DNA of 27,846 nt from a virus. The position numbers and the translations under genes were made by a program. Of the stretch, positions 8,348 to 16,240 are shown piece after piece; position 1 is the stretch's first letter; every line of letters begins with the position of its first letter. The notes under the pieces were generated by a model. It worked only from the letters and a program-made list of their open reading frames with translations, was not told where the DNA came from and ran no database searches. Location of the stretch: IMG/VR virus record IMGVR_UViG_3300022169_000022, positions 1-27,846 of that record. One strand, given 5' to 3'.

Positions 8348-9031
8348 ATGGATAAAAATATCAAAGAAACTATTGGGGAGTACCTTTTGAAATTAGGTCA
8401 CCAACTAAGCAATACTGACGAAAACGGTTTAAAACCAGAAGAAGCCGAAGCTGTTCATACCAATCTAATGTCAGAAGCTACTTTAGAAGATGGTACTACA
8501 ATGATAGTTACACCATCTGACGAATGGTCAGCAGGAGTTGAAGTGTTTATACAAGCGGAAGAAAATATGCCTTTGCCAGTTGGCGAATACGTTTTATCTG
8601 ATGGTGGTATGATAGTCGTTGAAAACGATGGAATCGTTGCAAATTATGTTCCAGCAGAAGCTGAAGCAGAAGAGGCAGCACCAGAAGTAGAAAGCGAAAA
8701 TGTAGAACAAGCTGTTGAAACACAACCAAAAACGGTAACCGAAAGTATCGTTAAGGAAATCAAATTTGAAGAAACTGAAGAATACCAAAAATTGGTAAAT
8801 ACTATCAGCGAATTAAAAAGTGAGATAGATGACAAGGTCGCAATTTTAGCAAGTTCATTAGAGGTTATAACAAACGAAGTTGTTCAATTGTCTAAACCAA
8901 TGGCCAAATTGAAACATACTCCAGAGGCTAAAAAAGTAGAAAAAACTACTTTAAGCAAACAAGAATTAGGAAAACTCAGCACGGAAGAAAGAGTGAGATA
9001 TTACAGAAATAATTTAATTTTTAACAAATAA
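8348..9031 (+). CDS. Scaffold-like head assembly protein
   Basis: This 227-residue protein lies just before the major capsid gene. Its N-terminal domain (about 35-105) has a repeated pattern, ATLEDGTTMIVTPSDEW then PLPVGEYVLSDGGMIVVENDGIVANY, typical in my memory of Bacteroidota phage head assembly proteins. A Glu/Ala-rich linker (PAEAEAEEAAPEVESE) follows, then a coiled-coil-like helix (about 145-190) and a basic C-terminal end. Helical content, acidic linker and position fit a scaffold that would be removed by the protease at 4.8 kb. The 53-base gap before it (8295-8347) holds no gene but has the TTCGTTTTAT motif reported in the findings. Confidence 0.7.
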   Translation: MDKNIKETIGEYLLKLGHQLSNTDENGLKPEEAEAVHTNLMSEATLEDGTTMIVTPSDEWSAGVEVFIQAEENMPLPVGEYVLSDGGMIVVENDGIVANYVPAEAEAEEAAPEVESENVEQAVETQPKTVTESIVKEIKFEETEEYQKLVNTISELKSEIDDKVAILASSLEVITNEVVQLSKPMAKLKHTPEAKKVEKTTLSKQELGKLSTEERVRYYRNNLIFNK

Positions 9032-9049
9032 AATAAAATACCAAAAAAA

Positions 9050-9952
9050 ATGGCAGATTCAATAACAGGTAATTTTGCAGGCGAAAAAGCAGCAGGATAT
9101 ATCTACCCAGCATTACTTTCAGGAAAAACATTAGGTGAAGGTAACGTAACAATTCACGAAAACGTGGCTTACAAATTAAATGTAAGAAACATAACAGGAA
9201 CAGCAGCTAATTTTCAAGCAGCAGGATGTGACTTTAATGATTCAGGTGATGTAACTATTAACGATACTGTTTTAACTCCAGTTGACTTAATGATTAACAG
9301 AACTTTGTGCAAACAAGACTTTAGAAGCCAATGGGAATCTTTAGAAATGCGTGGCAGAATGTTAGGTCAAGAGCTACCTACTTCACTTTTGGACTTTTTC
9401 ATTGAGAAAAATATTTCTTTAATTTCTGCACAGGTAGAAACTTTACTTTGGACAGGAGCAAACGATGCAACAGGAAACTTCACAGGCTTGGAAACAAGAT
9501 TGGCTGCTGATGGAACTGTTAATGATGTAGCAATCGGAGCTGTTGTTATCGGAGCTGACACTATCATTGCACAACTTGGAAGAGTAAGAGATGCTATCCC
9601 AAATTCTGTATATGGTAAAGAAGATTTAGCAATTTACATTCCTACTTCTATTCAGAAATATTACATAGCTGCTCAAGCTGCTTTGGGTTACCAAAATCTT
9701 TATCACGATGGCGTAACTGGTTTGAACTTTGAAGGTATTCCTTTAAAAGTTGCACCGGGAATGAGTGATGACAAAATGGTTGCTGCACGAGCTGCTGACT
9801 TACATTTTGGAACAAACGTAATGACGGATATGGCTGAAGTTAGAGCTTTAGATATGGCTGAACTTGATGGTTCGGACAACGTAAGATTCATTGCAAGATT
9901 TTCAGCAGGAACACAGAACACAAACGGTGCTGACATCGTTTTATATTCTTAA
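9050..9952 (+). CDS. Major capsid protein
   Basis: The 300-residue protein follows the scaffold-like gene and precedes a strong terminator. It has the mix of the HK97-fold capsid family: an early TGNFAGEKAAGYIYPALLSG start, an extended beta-rich N-terminal arm, a spine-helix section (QWESLEMRGRMLGQELPTSL, about 90-110), an ETLLWTGA block, and a late AADLHFGTNVMTDMAEVRALD (about 248-268) with a C-terminal VRFIARFSAGTQ strand. About 415 copies would form the shell. I call it from position, length and this overall pattern. Confidence 0.88.
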   Translation: MADSITGNFAGEKAAGYIYPALLSGKTLGEGNVTIHENVAYKLNVRNITGTAANFQAAGCDFNDSGDVTINDTVLTPVDLMINRTLCKQDFRSQWESLEMRGRMLGQELPTSLLDFFIEKNISLISAQVETLLWTGANDATGNFTGLETRLAADGTVNDVAIGAVVIGADTIIAQLGRVRDAIPNSVYGKEDLAIYIPTSIQKYYIAAQAALGYQNLYHDGVTGLNFEGIPLKVAPGMSDDKMVAARAADLHFGTNVMTDMAEVRALDMAELDGSDNVRFIARFSAGTQNTNGADIVLYS

Positions 9953-9961
9953 AAAACATTT

Positions 9962-9991
9962 GGAAGGGGCTTTTGCCCTTTCCATTTTTTT
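9962..9991 (+). terminator. Terminator after the major capsid gene
   Basis: A nine-base stem (GGAAGGGGC with GCCCTTTCC, one G-U) with a TTTT loop is followed by ATTTTTTT. It lies 9 bases after the capsid stop codon, so it can set the ratio of capsid mRNA to downstream messages. Confidence 0.85.
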
Positions 9992-10030
9992 ACTTTTTTT
10001 AATTCATTAACAAAAAAAAATTCATAAAAT

Positions 10031-10573
10031 ATGCCTTGTACAATTACCGACGGTAGAGAATGGGTTTGTAAAGAACAAGTTGGCGGCATTGTAGCAGTCT
10101 ATTTTGCAAATGACATTGAACTTAATACAACAACTATGATAACGGCTGGCTCAACAGGTACTTTTGCTACTAATGTTTTAGCTGACATTGATGGGTCTGC
10201 AACGGCAGCATCTTTATTTAAATATGCTTTACCAGAATACACGGCAAGCTATACCGAAACTCTAACTTCAGCACCTGAAAACGGCACTTTGTTCTACGAA
10301 CAAGCTATTGAGTTGACACTACATAAATTATCTGCAAACGACAGAAACGAAATCAAATTGTTAGCAGCAGGAAGACCAAACGTAATTCTTGAAGATAACA
10401 ATGGTAATTTTATTTTAGCAGGATGGCGTAAAGGAATGAACGTAACAACAGCAGCAGCACAAACAGGAACAGCAGCAGGAGATTTAAGCGGTTATGTGAT
10501 TTCAATGACTGGTTCTGAACCAGTTGGCGCACCTTTTTTCACGGATTTACTTGGGGCAACCATTACTACATAG
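10031..10573 (+). CDS. Probable major tail tube protein
   Basis: A 180-residue protein with its own terminator on each side, consistent with a highly expressed structural product. It starts MPCTITDGREWVCKEQVGGI, a pattern I associate with tail tube proteins of Bacteroidota phages, and has later segments YEQAIELTLHKLSANDRNE (about 88-107) and a C-terminal GDLSGYVISMTGSEPVGAPF (about 148-167). Beta-prone content and its place between capsid and portal fit a tail tube subunit. It could instead be another virion component; the family call is remembered, not computed. Confidence 0.7.
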   Translation: MPCTITDGREWVCKEQVGGIVAVYFANDIELNTTTMITAGSTGTFATNVLADIDGSATAASLFKYALPEYTASYTETLTSAPENGTLFYEQAIELTLHKLSANDRNEIKLLAAGRPNVILEDNNGNFILAGWRKGMNVTTAAAQTGTAAGDLSGYVISMTGSEPVGAPFFTDLLGATITT

Positions 10574-10614
10574 ATAATACTTTTCTCTTTTCTCTTTTTT
10601 TTTCTTTTCATAAA

Positions 10615-10645
10615 ATAGCCTCGTTTATCGGGGCTATTTTTTTTT
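10615..10645 (+). terminator. Terminator after the tail tube gene
   Basis: A nine-base stem ATAGCCTCG with CGGGGCTAT (one T-G pair), loop TTTAT, then a run of T. It lies between the tail tube stop and the next gene at 10687. It would separate the very abundant capsid/tube messages from the portal block. Confidence 0.85.
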
Positions 10646-10686
10646 ATTTTGCAACAGTCTTTTAATTTTATCGTTATTATAATAGA

Positions 10687-11025
10687 ATGATTTACATTAA
10701 ACAAAGCACATCATATATTTACATTAACCTTTTTGAAAGGGGTGAACCTTTAAATTCTGTAAAACAATACACGCTAACCTTTGAAAGTCAAGCAACTAAA
10801 ATTGAAGTGGCAACAACTGTTACTGCTTCAGCAATAACAAATAGGTACTTTAAGTTTGACGTAAATGGCGTTTTGGCTGATTCACCAGATGGCTTTTACA
10901 GCATAACGGTGAATAATGGCGATTCTAATATATATACAGAATTAGTATATTTGAATGCAACAATCAATGTTACTTATGACTTTAATGACATTACAACAAC
11001 ATACCAAGTAAATGAGCCAAGCTAA
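10687..11025 (+). CDS. Small virion-associated protein (112 aa), function unknown
   Basis: The protein is short and beta-prone, with IYINLFERGEPLNSV and later YSITVNNGDSNIYTELVYLN segments that look like an Ig-like or beta-sandwich fold. It lies between the tail tube and portal genes and overlaps the portal by 14 bases. Similar short proteins in this position occur, as far as I recall, in Bacteroidota phages, but I know no proven function. A neck or head component is the most likely role. Confidence 0.6.
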   Translation: MIYIKQSTSYIYINLFERGEPLNSVKQYTLTFESQATKIEVATTVTASAITNRYFKFDVNGVLADSPDGFYSITVNNGDSNIYTELVYLNATINVTYDFNDITTTYQVNEPS

Positions 11026-12748
11026 TAAATACGAATTTTCGATTGTAAATTTGCAAGAGGAGAACAGACCAGAAGCGGCTATCCAAAGAAATAAAGAATG
11101 GGTTGGCTATGGCTTAGACCAAAGAAGCCCAACAGGCTATTTTTCTTATATAAACTACCTTTTTAAAAATAGTTCATTGAACTACGCCTTAATTACTGGC
11201 ATTTCGGACAGAATTTATGGCGAAGGCTTAGGTACTAAATCAAATGAAGTTGTCGGATTAGCTAAATTCAAAGCTGTATTTAGCAAAGAAGAACAAAAGC
11301 GTTTTATCCTTGATGTTTACGAACAGGGCAATGGAGCATTACAGATAGTAACAGATAGAGCAGGAAGAATTGCATCTGTTGAACATCTGCCTGTTCATAC
11401 TATACTACCAAATAAGGCGAATGAAGATGGCGAAATTGAAAGCTATTGGTACAGCAGCAATTGGGAAGAAATACGAAAGCAAGAATACAAGCCAGTAGAG
11501 ATTGAATCGTGGAATCCAGAAGAAACAAAGGCAGGTAACTTCATATATTATTACAGAAGTTATTGCCCAGACTCTTACTATTTTGGAGTACCTACTTGGT
11601 TAGGTGGAACAAAGTGGGCAGAAATGGATATTGAGATAGCAAACTACCATCTTTCAAATATAAAGTCGGGTTTTTCGGGAGCTACCATCGTTCAATTTAA
11701 TAATGGAATCCCTGACCCAAGCGAAAGGATGCAAATTGAAAAATTGTTCCAACAGAAATTCACAGGTACTCACGGAGAAAAGATTGTATTTATGTACAAT
11801 GATTCTAAGGAAAGAGCGGCTGACATTTACAATGCCGAACTTCCCGATGCTGACAAGCAATACGAGCAGATGGCAACGCAAATAAGAGATAATATTTTGG
11901 TGGCCCATAAAGTTACAAGCCCTATGCTTTTGGGAATTAGACAAGCTACTGGATTAGGCAACAACGCAGACGAAATAAGGACAGCTAATGAACTATTTCA
12001 GAACACGGTAATAAAACCTATTCAAAACGATATTATCGACTTCTACGAGCCTATATTGGCGTATATGGAGGTGAGCAGTCGTTTATATTACAAACCATTT
12101 TTATCAATAGCTGAAGCTGAAGTAAAAAAAGATTTGGATTTAGTGAAAATGGAAAAAGAGGAAAGTCCTTTTAAAATATTAAATGATGCAGAAGCTGAAT
12201 GGCTAAATGGCGAACTTGATAGATATGGCGAAGACGAAAAGGAATTGCTTGAAAATGGGTTTGAGGTCATAGAAACAGAAGATTGTGAAGGAGATGACGA
12301 ATTAAAAGTCAAAGATGGCGATTATAATTTAGCGAAAGATTGGGGCGTAAATGCAGGCAGCCTTTCTAAATATGATGTTAAGGCCAAAGATGGTTCTGGC
12401 GTTTGGTTAGTTCGTTATCAGTATGCTTTATCAAAAAAATTAAAGAATCAAGGCGAACCAGATTTAATTGATACTTCACGCAACTTCTGCATACACCAAA
12501 TAGATTCTGCTGAAAATGGAAACCGAGTCTTTAAAAGGGAAGTTTTGGAGAATCTTAATAATGCAGAGTTCGGTTCATATAATGTTTTTTGGTATAAGGG
12601 TTCTTATAATTGCCGCCACGTCTGGCAGCGAAAATTGTATTTCAAAAATAATGAAACTGGAAAAGCTAAAAAGGTCGGAAATGTACCATACGTTGTCAGC
12701 AGAGTAAATGATAAAAGGGCAACCAAACAAAATAAAAAAGTAGGATGA
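11012..12748 (+). CDS. Portal protein with a C-terminal MuF-like domain
   Basis: Residues 1-380 match a portal: NYALITGISDRIYGEGL near 57-73, GNFIYYYRSYCPDSYYFGVP near 175-194, the ISYHLSN-like stretch around 208-225, and VTSPMLLGIRQATGLGNNADEI near 301-322, a region usual in the clip and stem of portals. Twelve copies form the ring through which DNA enters and leaves the head. From about 430 the protein continues with a second domain: VWLVRYQYA (464-472), DTSRNFC (487-493) and YKGSYNCRHVWQR (528-540). That pattern resembles the minor head protein MuF/gp7-like domain usually on a separate gene. The fusion is therefore seen in the sequence; the MuF-like call is by motif memory. Confidence 0.85.
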   Translation: MSQANKYEFSIVNLQEENRPEAAIQRNKEWVGYGLDQRSPTGYFSYINYLFKNSSLNYALITGISDRIYGEGLGTKSNEVVGLAKFKAVFSKEEQKRFILDVYEQGNGALQIVTDRAGRIASVEHLPVHTILPNKANEDGEIESYWYSSNWEEIRKQEYKPVEIESWNPEETKAGNFIYYYRSYCPDSYYFGVPTWLGGTKWAEMDIEIANYHLSNIKSGFSGATIVQFNNGIPDPSERMQIEKLFQQKFTGTHGEKIVFMYNDSKERAADIYNAELPDADKQYEQMATQIRDNILVAHKVTSPMLLGIRQATGLGNNADEIRTANELFQNTVIKPIQNDIIDFYEPILAYMEVSSRLYYKPFLSIAEAEVKKDLDLVKMEKEESPFKILNDAEAEWLNGELDRYGEDEKELLENGFEVIETEDCEGDDELKVKDGDYNLAKDWGVNAGSLSKYDVKAKDGSGVWLVRYQYALSKKLKNQGEPDLIDTSRNFCIHQIDSAENGNRVFKREVLENLNNAEFGSYNVFWYKGSYNCRHVWQRKLYFKNNETGKAKKVGNVPYVVSRVNDKRATKQNKKVG

Positions 12749-13302
12749 GTGTAACAAAGAGTATGTTTATCAGCATCGGCTATTTAAAGGAAACAACTCC
12801 TTTAAATGATAATGTAGACGATTCTAAAATAAGGACCATAATTTTAGCGACTCAAAGAATGTTCATTGAGCCTATTTTGGGAACAGATTTGTACAATAAA
12901 ATATCTGCTGAAATAATAGCAGGCACTTTATCTGGCAACTATGCGACTTTGACTAATACTTGGGTTGCTCCTTGTTTGGGTTGGTACACCTTTAGCGAAT
13001 TAATACCAGATGTTAGTGTTCAAGTTGCAAGAGGTGGCGTTTACAGAAGCAACGCAGAAAATAGTTCAACAGCTTCACTTTCAGAATTAAATTATTACCA
13101 GCAAAAGCAAAGAGATAGAGGCGAGCATTTTGGTGAAAGGTTAACTGATTATCTTTGCAGTAATTCTTCTTTATTCCCAGAATATAGTACAAACTCAAAC
13201 GAAGATTTAAACCCAATTAGGAGCAAAGCGTTTAGAGGAATCTCTTTAGATAATGTAAAGCCAAATAGATATGAAAGACTCAGCGGTGGACAAAGATATT
13301 AA
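12745..13302 (+). CDS. Head-tail connector/adaptor protein
   Basis: The 185-residue protein directly follows the portal (4-base overlap, ATGA). It has an N-terminal IRTIILATQRMFIEPILGTDLYNKISAEI pattern near 28-57, the helical signature of connector proteins found after portals in Bacteroidota phages (DUF6712-like as I recall). The C-terminal part is polar and low in motifs. Connector proteins seal the head after packaging and join it to the tail. Position and pattern support the call; I cannot tell head-completion from adaptor. Confidence 0.72.
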   Translation: MSVTKSMFISIGYLKETTPLNDNVDDSKIRTIILATQRMFIEPILGTDLYNKISAEIIAGTLSGNYATLTNTWVAPCLGWYTFSELIPDVSVQVARGGVYRSNAENSSTASLSELNYYQQKQRDRGEHFGERLTDYLCSNSSLFPEYSTNSNEDLNPIRSKAFRGISLDNVKPNRYERLSGGQRY

Positions 13303-13381
13303 AAGGAAAACAGCACCAAATAAAAAGAATTTGGAAAAGCTGTTGCAATACATTTTGAAAAAAAATAAAAAAAATAAATAA
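13271..13381 (+). CDS. Very short Lys-rich ORF (36 aa)
   Basis: An ATG at 13271, inside the 3' end of the connector gene, opens a frame that ends TAA at 13379-13381, filling much of the gap to the gene at 13394. The product is 36 residues, mostly Lys, Asn and Leu, including KKNLEKLLQYILKKNKK. It overlaps the upstream gene by 32 bases. The composition could reflect A-rich spacer rather than a selected protein; I give it low confidence and no function. Confidence 0.35.
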   Translation: MKDSAVDKDIKRKTAPNKKNLEKLLQYILKKNKKNK

Positions 13382-13393
13382 AAATAAAAAAAA

Positions 13394-13669
13394 ATGAGTA
13401 CAGCAAGAATTAGCGCATTTCAAGGATGCGAATATATAGGTAACGCAACACAAAGAACTGGTAAAGACTATTACGGTTTTATCGCTCAAGAAGATACTGT
13501 GGTTGCGGAATTATTAGGAGGAGCAGGTACTTCAGTAGCAACTAATTATGTTACTGAAATAGGATTGACAGGCATAACTTTAAAGCAAGGGGCTTTGATT
13601 GTTATTCCATTCGGTCAAACCATTAAGACTTTGACCTTAACAAGCGGTTCAATAATCGCATACAAATGA
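13394..13669 (+). CDS. Small structural protein (91 aa), possible decoration or tail component
   Basis: A small beta-rich protein without charge-rich helices. It has YIGNATQRTGKDYYGFIAQED near 15-35 and IGLTGITLKQGALIVIPFG near 56-74 with a final LTSGSIIAYK. Such compact beta proteins next to connector and appendage genes tend to be virion components. It follows an A-rich leader and overlaps the next gene by four bases. The exact role is unknown. Confidence 0.6.
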   Translation: MSTARISAFQGCEYIGNATQRTGKDYYGFIAQEDTVVAELLGGAGTSVATNYVTEIGLTGITLKQGALIVIPFGQTIKTLTLTSGSIIAYK

Positions 13670-14514
13670 TAATTAGCCCATCTTCTATATCGCCTTTTTC
13701 GTTACCATTGGTAAGCGGTGGAGGTGCGCCTGTTGTTGACCCAGATGCGGCAGCGTTTATATCAGCGGCTGCAATCACAGGAACAACTCAACAGGAAGCA
13801 ATTAAGCAGCTTGTTTTAGATTTAAAAGGAACGGGAAGCACAACTAATAATACAGATGTTTGGAGTGATATGTATGCTCTTTATCCTATGTGCCCTATTG
13901 ACGGCTCAACAGCTACGTTAGATGGTTTTAAATACAATTTACTTAACCCATTAGATACAGATGCAGCATTTAGGATTGATTGGGTTAATACACCAACAGC
14001 GGCAACAACAGGAGTAACAGGTAACGGGACTAATCAATACGGAGATACAAAATTTATCCCTAGTGCGAGTGGAGTTCAAGACAATGATGGAATTACAGTA
14101 AGCGCAAAAGGAACTATAACATCAAGGTTGGGTCAGTCTATCGGAACAAATAATGGCACTTCATATACTCAAATTTCACTAGAACAGACCACTTATAATT
14201 ACGTACAAAATCAATCCCCGTCATTACCTATTAGTTTAGGATTGCAAACAGCGGGAGTTTTTACGGGAACTAGAACATCGTCAACTTTAAGCACATTATA
14301 CAAAAATGGTTCATCAGTAGGCACAACAGCTCAAGTTAGTAACGGGTTATCTAGTTATAGTTATTATTGTTTAGGTGGTAATTTTGAAGGTTCAGCAAAT
14401 AGGATGAGTATTGTGCTTTATGATTTTATATCTATTCATAAAGGATTAACAGATAGCCAAGTACAAGATTTATATGATGCAATTACAACATATAACACAG
14501 CTTTAGGAAGATGA
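13666..14514 (+). CDS. Virion appendage protein with C-terminal LamG-like domain
   Basis: The 282-residue protein has an N-terminal region with ITGTTQQEAIKQLVLDLKGTG near 38-58 and DVWSDMYALYPMCPIDGS near 64-81, which occurs with similar spacing in other Bacteroidota phage appendage proteins I recall. A Ser/Thr-rich middle follows. The C-terminal 90 residues, with LYKNGSSVGTTAQVS, LGGNFEG and IHKGLTDSQVQDLYDAI, ending ALGR, resemble a concanavalin/LamG sugar-binding fold. A receptor- or glycan-binding appendage is the likely role. The ligand is not visible in the sequence. Confidence 0.68.
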   Translation: MIISPSSISPFSLPLVSGGGAPVVDPDAAAFISAAAITGTTQQEAIKQLVLDLKGTGSTTNNTDVWSDMYALYPMCPIDGSTATLDGFKYNLLNPLDTDAAFRIDWVNTPTAATTGVTGNGTNQYGDTKFIPSASGVQDNDGITVSAKGTITSRLGQSIGTNNGTSYTQISLEQTTYNYVQNQSPSLPISLGLQTAGVFTGTRTSSTLSTLYKNGSSVGTTAQVSNGLSSYSYYCLGGNFEGSANRMSIVLYDFISIHKGLTDSQVQDLYDAITTYNTALGR

Positions 14515-14708
14515 TACAAGCACTAATATTTACACAAGAGCAATTCAAACAGTTTCCGATTGATGCAGATGCAGGTGGGATTTGGAATCCTACAAACAAT
14601 ACCGTGAGTGGTGTTTATTGGTTACAATTAGAAGCAAAAGAAGAACTTGAATCAAAGGGTATTCAATTTACGGTTGGTGAAGTTGAGATAATAGAGGAGG
14701 AAATATGA
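14511..14708 (+). CDS. Small protein of unknown function (65 aa)
   Basis: It overlaps its neighbours by four bases on each side (ATGA-type coupling), which supports it as a real gene. The product is acidic, with TQEQFKQFPIDADAGG at the N-terminus, WNPTNNTVSGVYWLQLEAKEEL in the middle and an EVEIIEEE tail. No motif is recognised. Its place between the appendage gene and the lysis cassette gives no clear role. Confidence 0.6.
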   Translation: MIQALIFTQEQFKQFPIDADAGGIWNPTNNTVSGVYWLQLEAKEELESKGIQFTVGEVEIIEEEI

Positions 14709-14962
14709 TGAACGAGTTAATAATGCAAATCACAATAGGAAGCGGTGCGGCAATAGCTTTAATCCCTTATATCAAACATCAGGTTTTACAAAACACGAAA
14801 GAGATTGACGACATTAAGTTGAAGTTGAATAGTAACGAAAGAAGCGACGGAGTTAGAGATACTAAAATTGCTGTGATGGAATCGTTAACCAACAACATTC
14901 TTAAAAGACTTGATAAGGTGGATAACCTTTTGGAAAAGATACTTGAAAGACTTAGCAAATAA
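14705..14962 (+). CDS. Small membrane protein with coiled coil (holin- or spanin-like)
   Basis: The 85-residue protein has an N-terminal hydrophobic segment (ITIGSGAAIALIPYI, about 9-23) followed by a charged helical region with heptad spacing (TKEIDDIKLKLNSNERSD, then IAVMESLTNNILKRLDKVDN). One membrane anchor with a coiled coil outside it is the arrangement of Rz-type inner-membrane spanins and some XhlA-like proteins. It lies next to the M15 peptidase and a second membrane protein, which fits a lysis cassette. The exact lysis role is inferred. Confidence 0.62.
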   Translation: MMNELIMQITIGSGAAIALIPYIKHQVLQNTKEIDDIKLKLNSNERSDGVRDTKIAVMESLTNNILKRLDKVDNLLEKILERLSK

Positions 14963-15201
14963 TGGAAATAAAAATAGTTGGCGATTCAGACGAATACAAT
15001 AGTTCAGGCACTTTTGCAAAGGAACTTATCTTGAGCAATGACGGCTTAGAAGACAATGGCAATATTGAACTATTTCTTGAAAGCAGTGGACAAGGCGTTA
15101 CATTTGACATCACCCAATTATATGTGGCTGTAAAGGCCCTCTATGAAAAGTCAATGCTGGAAGAAGAAATTATGATAAATTACAAGCAAACATTTAATTG
15201 A
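14962..15201 (+). CDS. Small protein of unknown function (79 aa)
   Basis: It begins on the last base of the previous gene's stop codon (TAATG) and ends two bases before the endolysin ATG. The product is acidic and beta-prone (IVGDSDEYNSSGTFAKELIL, then VTFDITQLYVAVKALYEK). No motif is recognised. Its place inside the lysis cassette suggests involvement with lysis or with a late virion component; neither is shown. Confidence 0.58.
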   Translation: MEIKIVGDSDEYNSSGTFAKELILSNDGLEDNGNIELFLESSGQGVTFDITQLYVAVKALYEKSMLEEEIMINYKQTFN

Positions 15202-15203
15202 TT

Positions 15204-15614
15204 ATGGATTTTTTTAGGATAGAAGAACTGGTAGATAAGTTCACCTTTGAAAAGCTGGGTGCAAATTCCATCTGGATGCTAAATTCAAATGCTGTTGCCA
15301 ATTTGATAAAATTAAGAAAAGCCATAGGAAAGCCCATAACGGTAAACAACTATCATTTAGGTGGTAACTTATCAAATAGAGGATATCGTTCAATATACAG
15401 CACGACAGGGGCTAAATTTAGCCAACACAGAGTAGGCAATGGTTTTGATATTAATGTTAAAGGAATGGAAGTTTCAGAAGTCAATGAATTTATCTTTGCT
15501 AACTATGCTTCATTCGGAATAACAACTATTGAAAGCATTAAATATGCACCAACTTGGACACATATAGACTTTAGAACAACTAATCAAAAAGAATTAAAAA
15601 TAGTAAAACCGTAA
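15204..15614 (+). CDS. M15-type peptidase, probable endolysin
   Basis: The protein has the zinc peptidase signature S-x-H-x(2)-G-x(3)-D as SQHRVGNGFDI in its middle and the second metal ligand block TWTHIDFR near the C-terminus; together these supply the His, Asp and His ligands of M15 D-Ala-D-Ala carboxypeptidases and L,D-endopeptidases. It would cut peptidoglycan peptide bridges at lysis. About 136 residues is a usual length for the stand-alone domain. I prefer ATG 15204 over the in-frame TTG at 15198, which overlaps the previous stop codon; the difference is two residues. It follows two genes that look like lysis partners. Confidence 0.88.
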   Translation: MDFFRIEELVDKFTFEKLGANSIWMLNSNAVANLIKLRKAIGKPITVNNYHLGGNLSNRGYRSIYSTTGAKFSQHRVGNGFDINVKGMEVSEVNEFIFANYASFGITTIESIKYAPTWTHIDFRTTNQKELKIVKP

Positions 15615-15617
15615 TTT

Positions 15618-15929
15618 ATGAAAAAAGTAAAGAAATTTTTTAATAGCAAAGCAGGCATATTTTTAAAGTCAATAGCAACAGGAGCCTTAGCAGGAGTTTC
15701 CTCACCGATAACAGGAATACTGGGAGGTGTTGTCAATTCACTTAAAGGCGAAGTTCTGAAGAATATAGATAGCCCAGTAAACGAAGGCTCTTTCGACTAT
15801 GTTCGCCTGGTTACTTTCGTATTTGTATTAGTAGCTTTAGTATTTGCGGCCTATGAATTATTCACAGGAGCAATCACGTTTGAAGATTTTATGAGTATCT
15901 TTGAGGAAATAAATAAAGAGATTGGATAA
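15618..15929 (+). CDS. Small membrane protein, candidate holin
   Basis: The 103-residue protein has a basic N-terminus (KKVKKFFNSKAGIF), an Ala/Gly-rich amphipathic region (LKSIATGALAGVSSPITGILGGVVNSL, about 16-42), a short polar stretch, and one clear membrane segment around 66-84 (VTFVFVLVALVFAAYELF), ending acidic. This arrangement and its place immediately after the endolysin gene fit a holin of the kind common in Bacteroidota phages. Holin function is inferred. Confidence 0.68.
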   Translation: MKKVKKFFNSKAGIFLKSIATGALAGVSSPITGILGGVVNSLKGEVLKNIDSPVNEGSFDYVRLVTFVFVLVALVFAAYELFTGAITFEDFMSIFEEINKEIG

Positions 15930-15933
15930 TTCT

Positions 15934-16131
15934 ATGCCATATATCGACAACGAACTAATACGCCATCAAATCGATAGGCTTTTAAGAATGCAAGCGAAGT
16001 TATGTGTTAATTTAGGCATAGATTCAAGTGTGAAGGAAAAGAAAGAAGTGAATAAAAAAATAGCTATTATGGACAGAATGATTCGTAAAGCTGACAGAAC
16101 TTTCTTTCCGAGCATAGACAGCACGAAATAA
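15934..16131 (+). CDS. Small helical protein (65 aa), unknown
   Basis: ATG 15934 gives a 65-residue basic, helix-prone protein (ELIRHQIDRLLRMQAKLCVN, later KKIAIMDRMIRKADRTFF). An in-frame TTG at 15922 overlaps the candidate holin gene, so I prefer the ATG. It is the last gene before the intergenic region at 16132. No motif is recognised; it may close the late operon. Confidence 0.55.
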   Translation: MPYIDNELIRHQIDRLLRMQAKLCVNLGIDSSVKEKKEVNKKIAIMDRMIRKADRTFFPSIDSTK

Positions 16132-16132
16132 A

Positions 16133-16178
16133 TTGTACGGATACTTGTACGGATACTTGTACGGATAATTGTACATAC
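16133..16178 (+). repeat. Three tandem 12-bp repeats plus a partial fourth
   Basis: The unit TTGTACGGATAC repeats at 16133-16144 and 16145-16156, and as TTGTACGGATAA at 16157-16168; a shorter TTGTACATAC follows at 16169-16178. Each unit holds the palindrome GTAC. They lie 2 bases after the last late gene and upstream of a terminator and promoter boxes. Repeats of this kind may be protein-binding sites (an operator or an origin iteron). They are not CRISPR-like, as they have no spacers. Confidence 0.85.
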
Positions 16179-16187
16179 TTAATCACT

Positions 16188-16213
16188 AAAAAGGGGCTTT
16201 CGCCCTTTTTTTT
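16188..16213 (+). terminator. Terminator at the end of the late gene block
   Basis: Stem AAAAAGGGGC with GCCCTTTTT, loop TTTC, then T tract. It ends transcription from the lysis genes before the early promoter region. The rest of this 192-base intergenic stretch (16132-16323) holds the tandem repeats and two -7 boxes; no ORF is seen in it. Confidence 0.82.
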
Positions 16214-16240
16214 ATGCCCTTTATTTAGGTTAATGTTAAA

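Noticed and set aside
15198-15204. TTG start at 15198 for the M15 peptidase
   Set aside because: ATG 15204 is in frame two codons later, has an A/T-rich leader, and avoids overlap with the previous stop.
16133-16178. Tandem repeats as a CRISPR array
   Set aside because: Units abut with no spacers and are only 12 bases; no cas genes are nearby.
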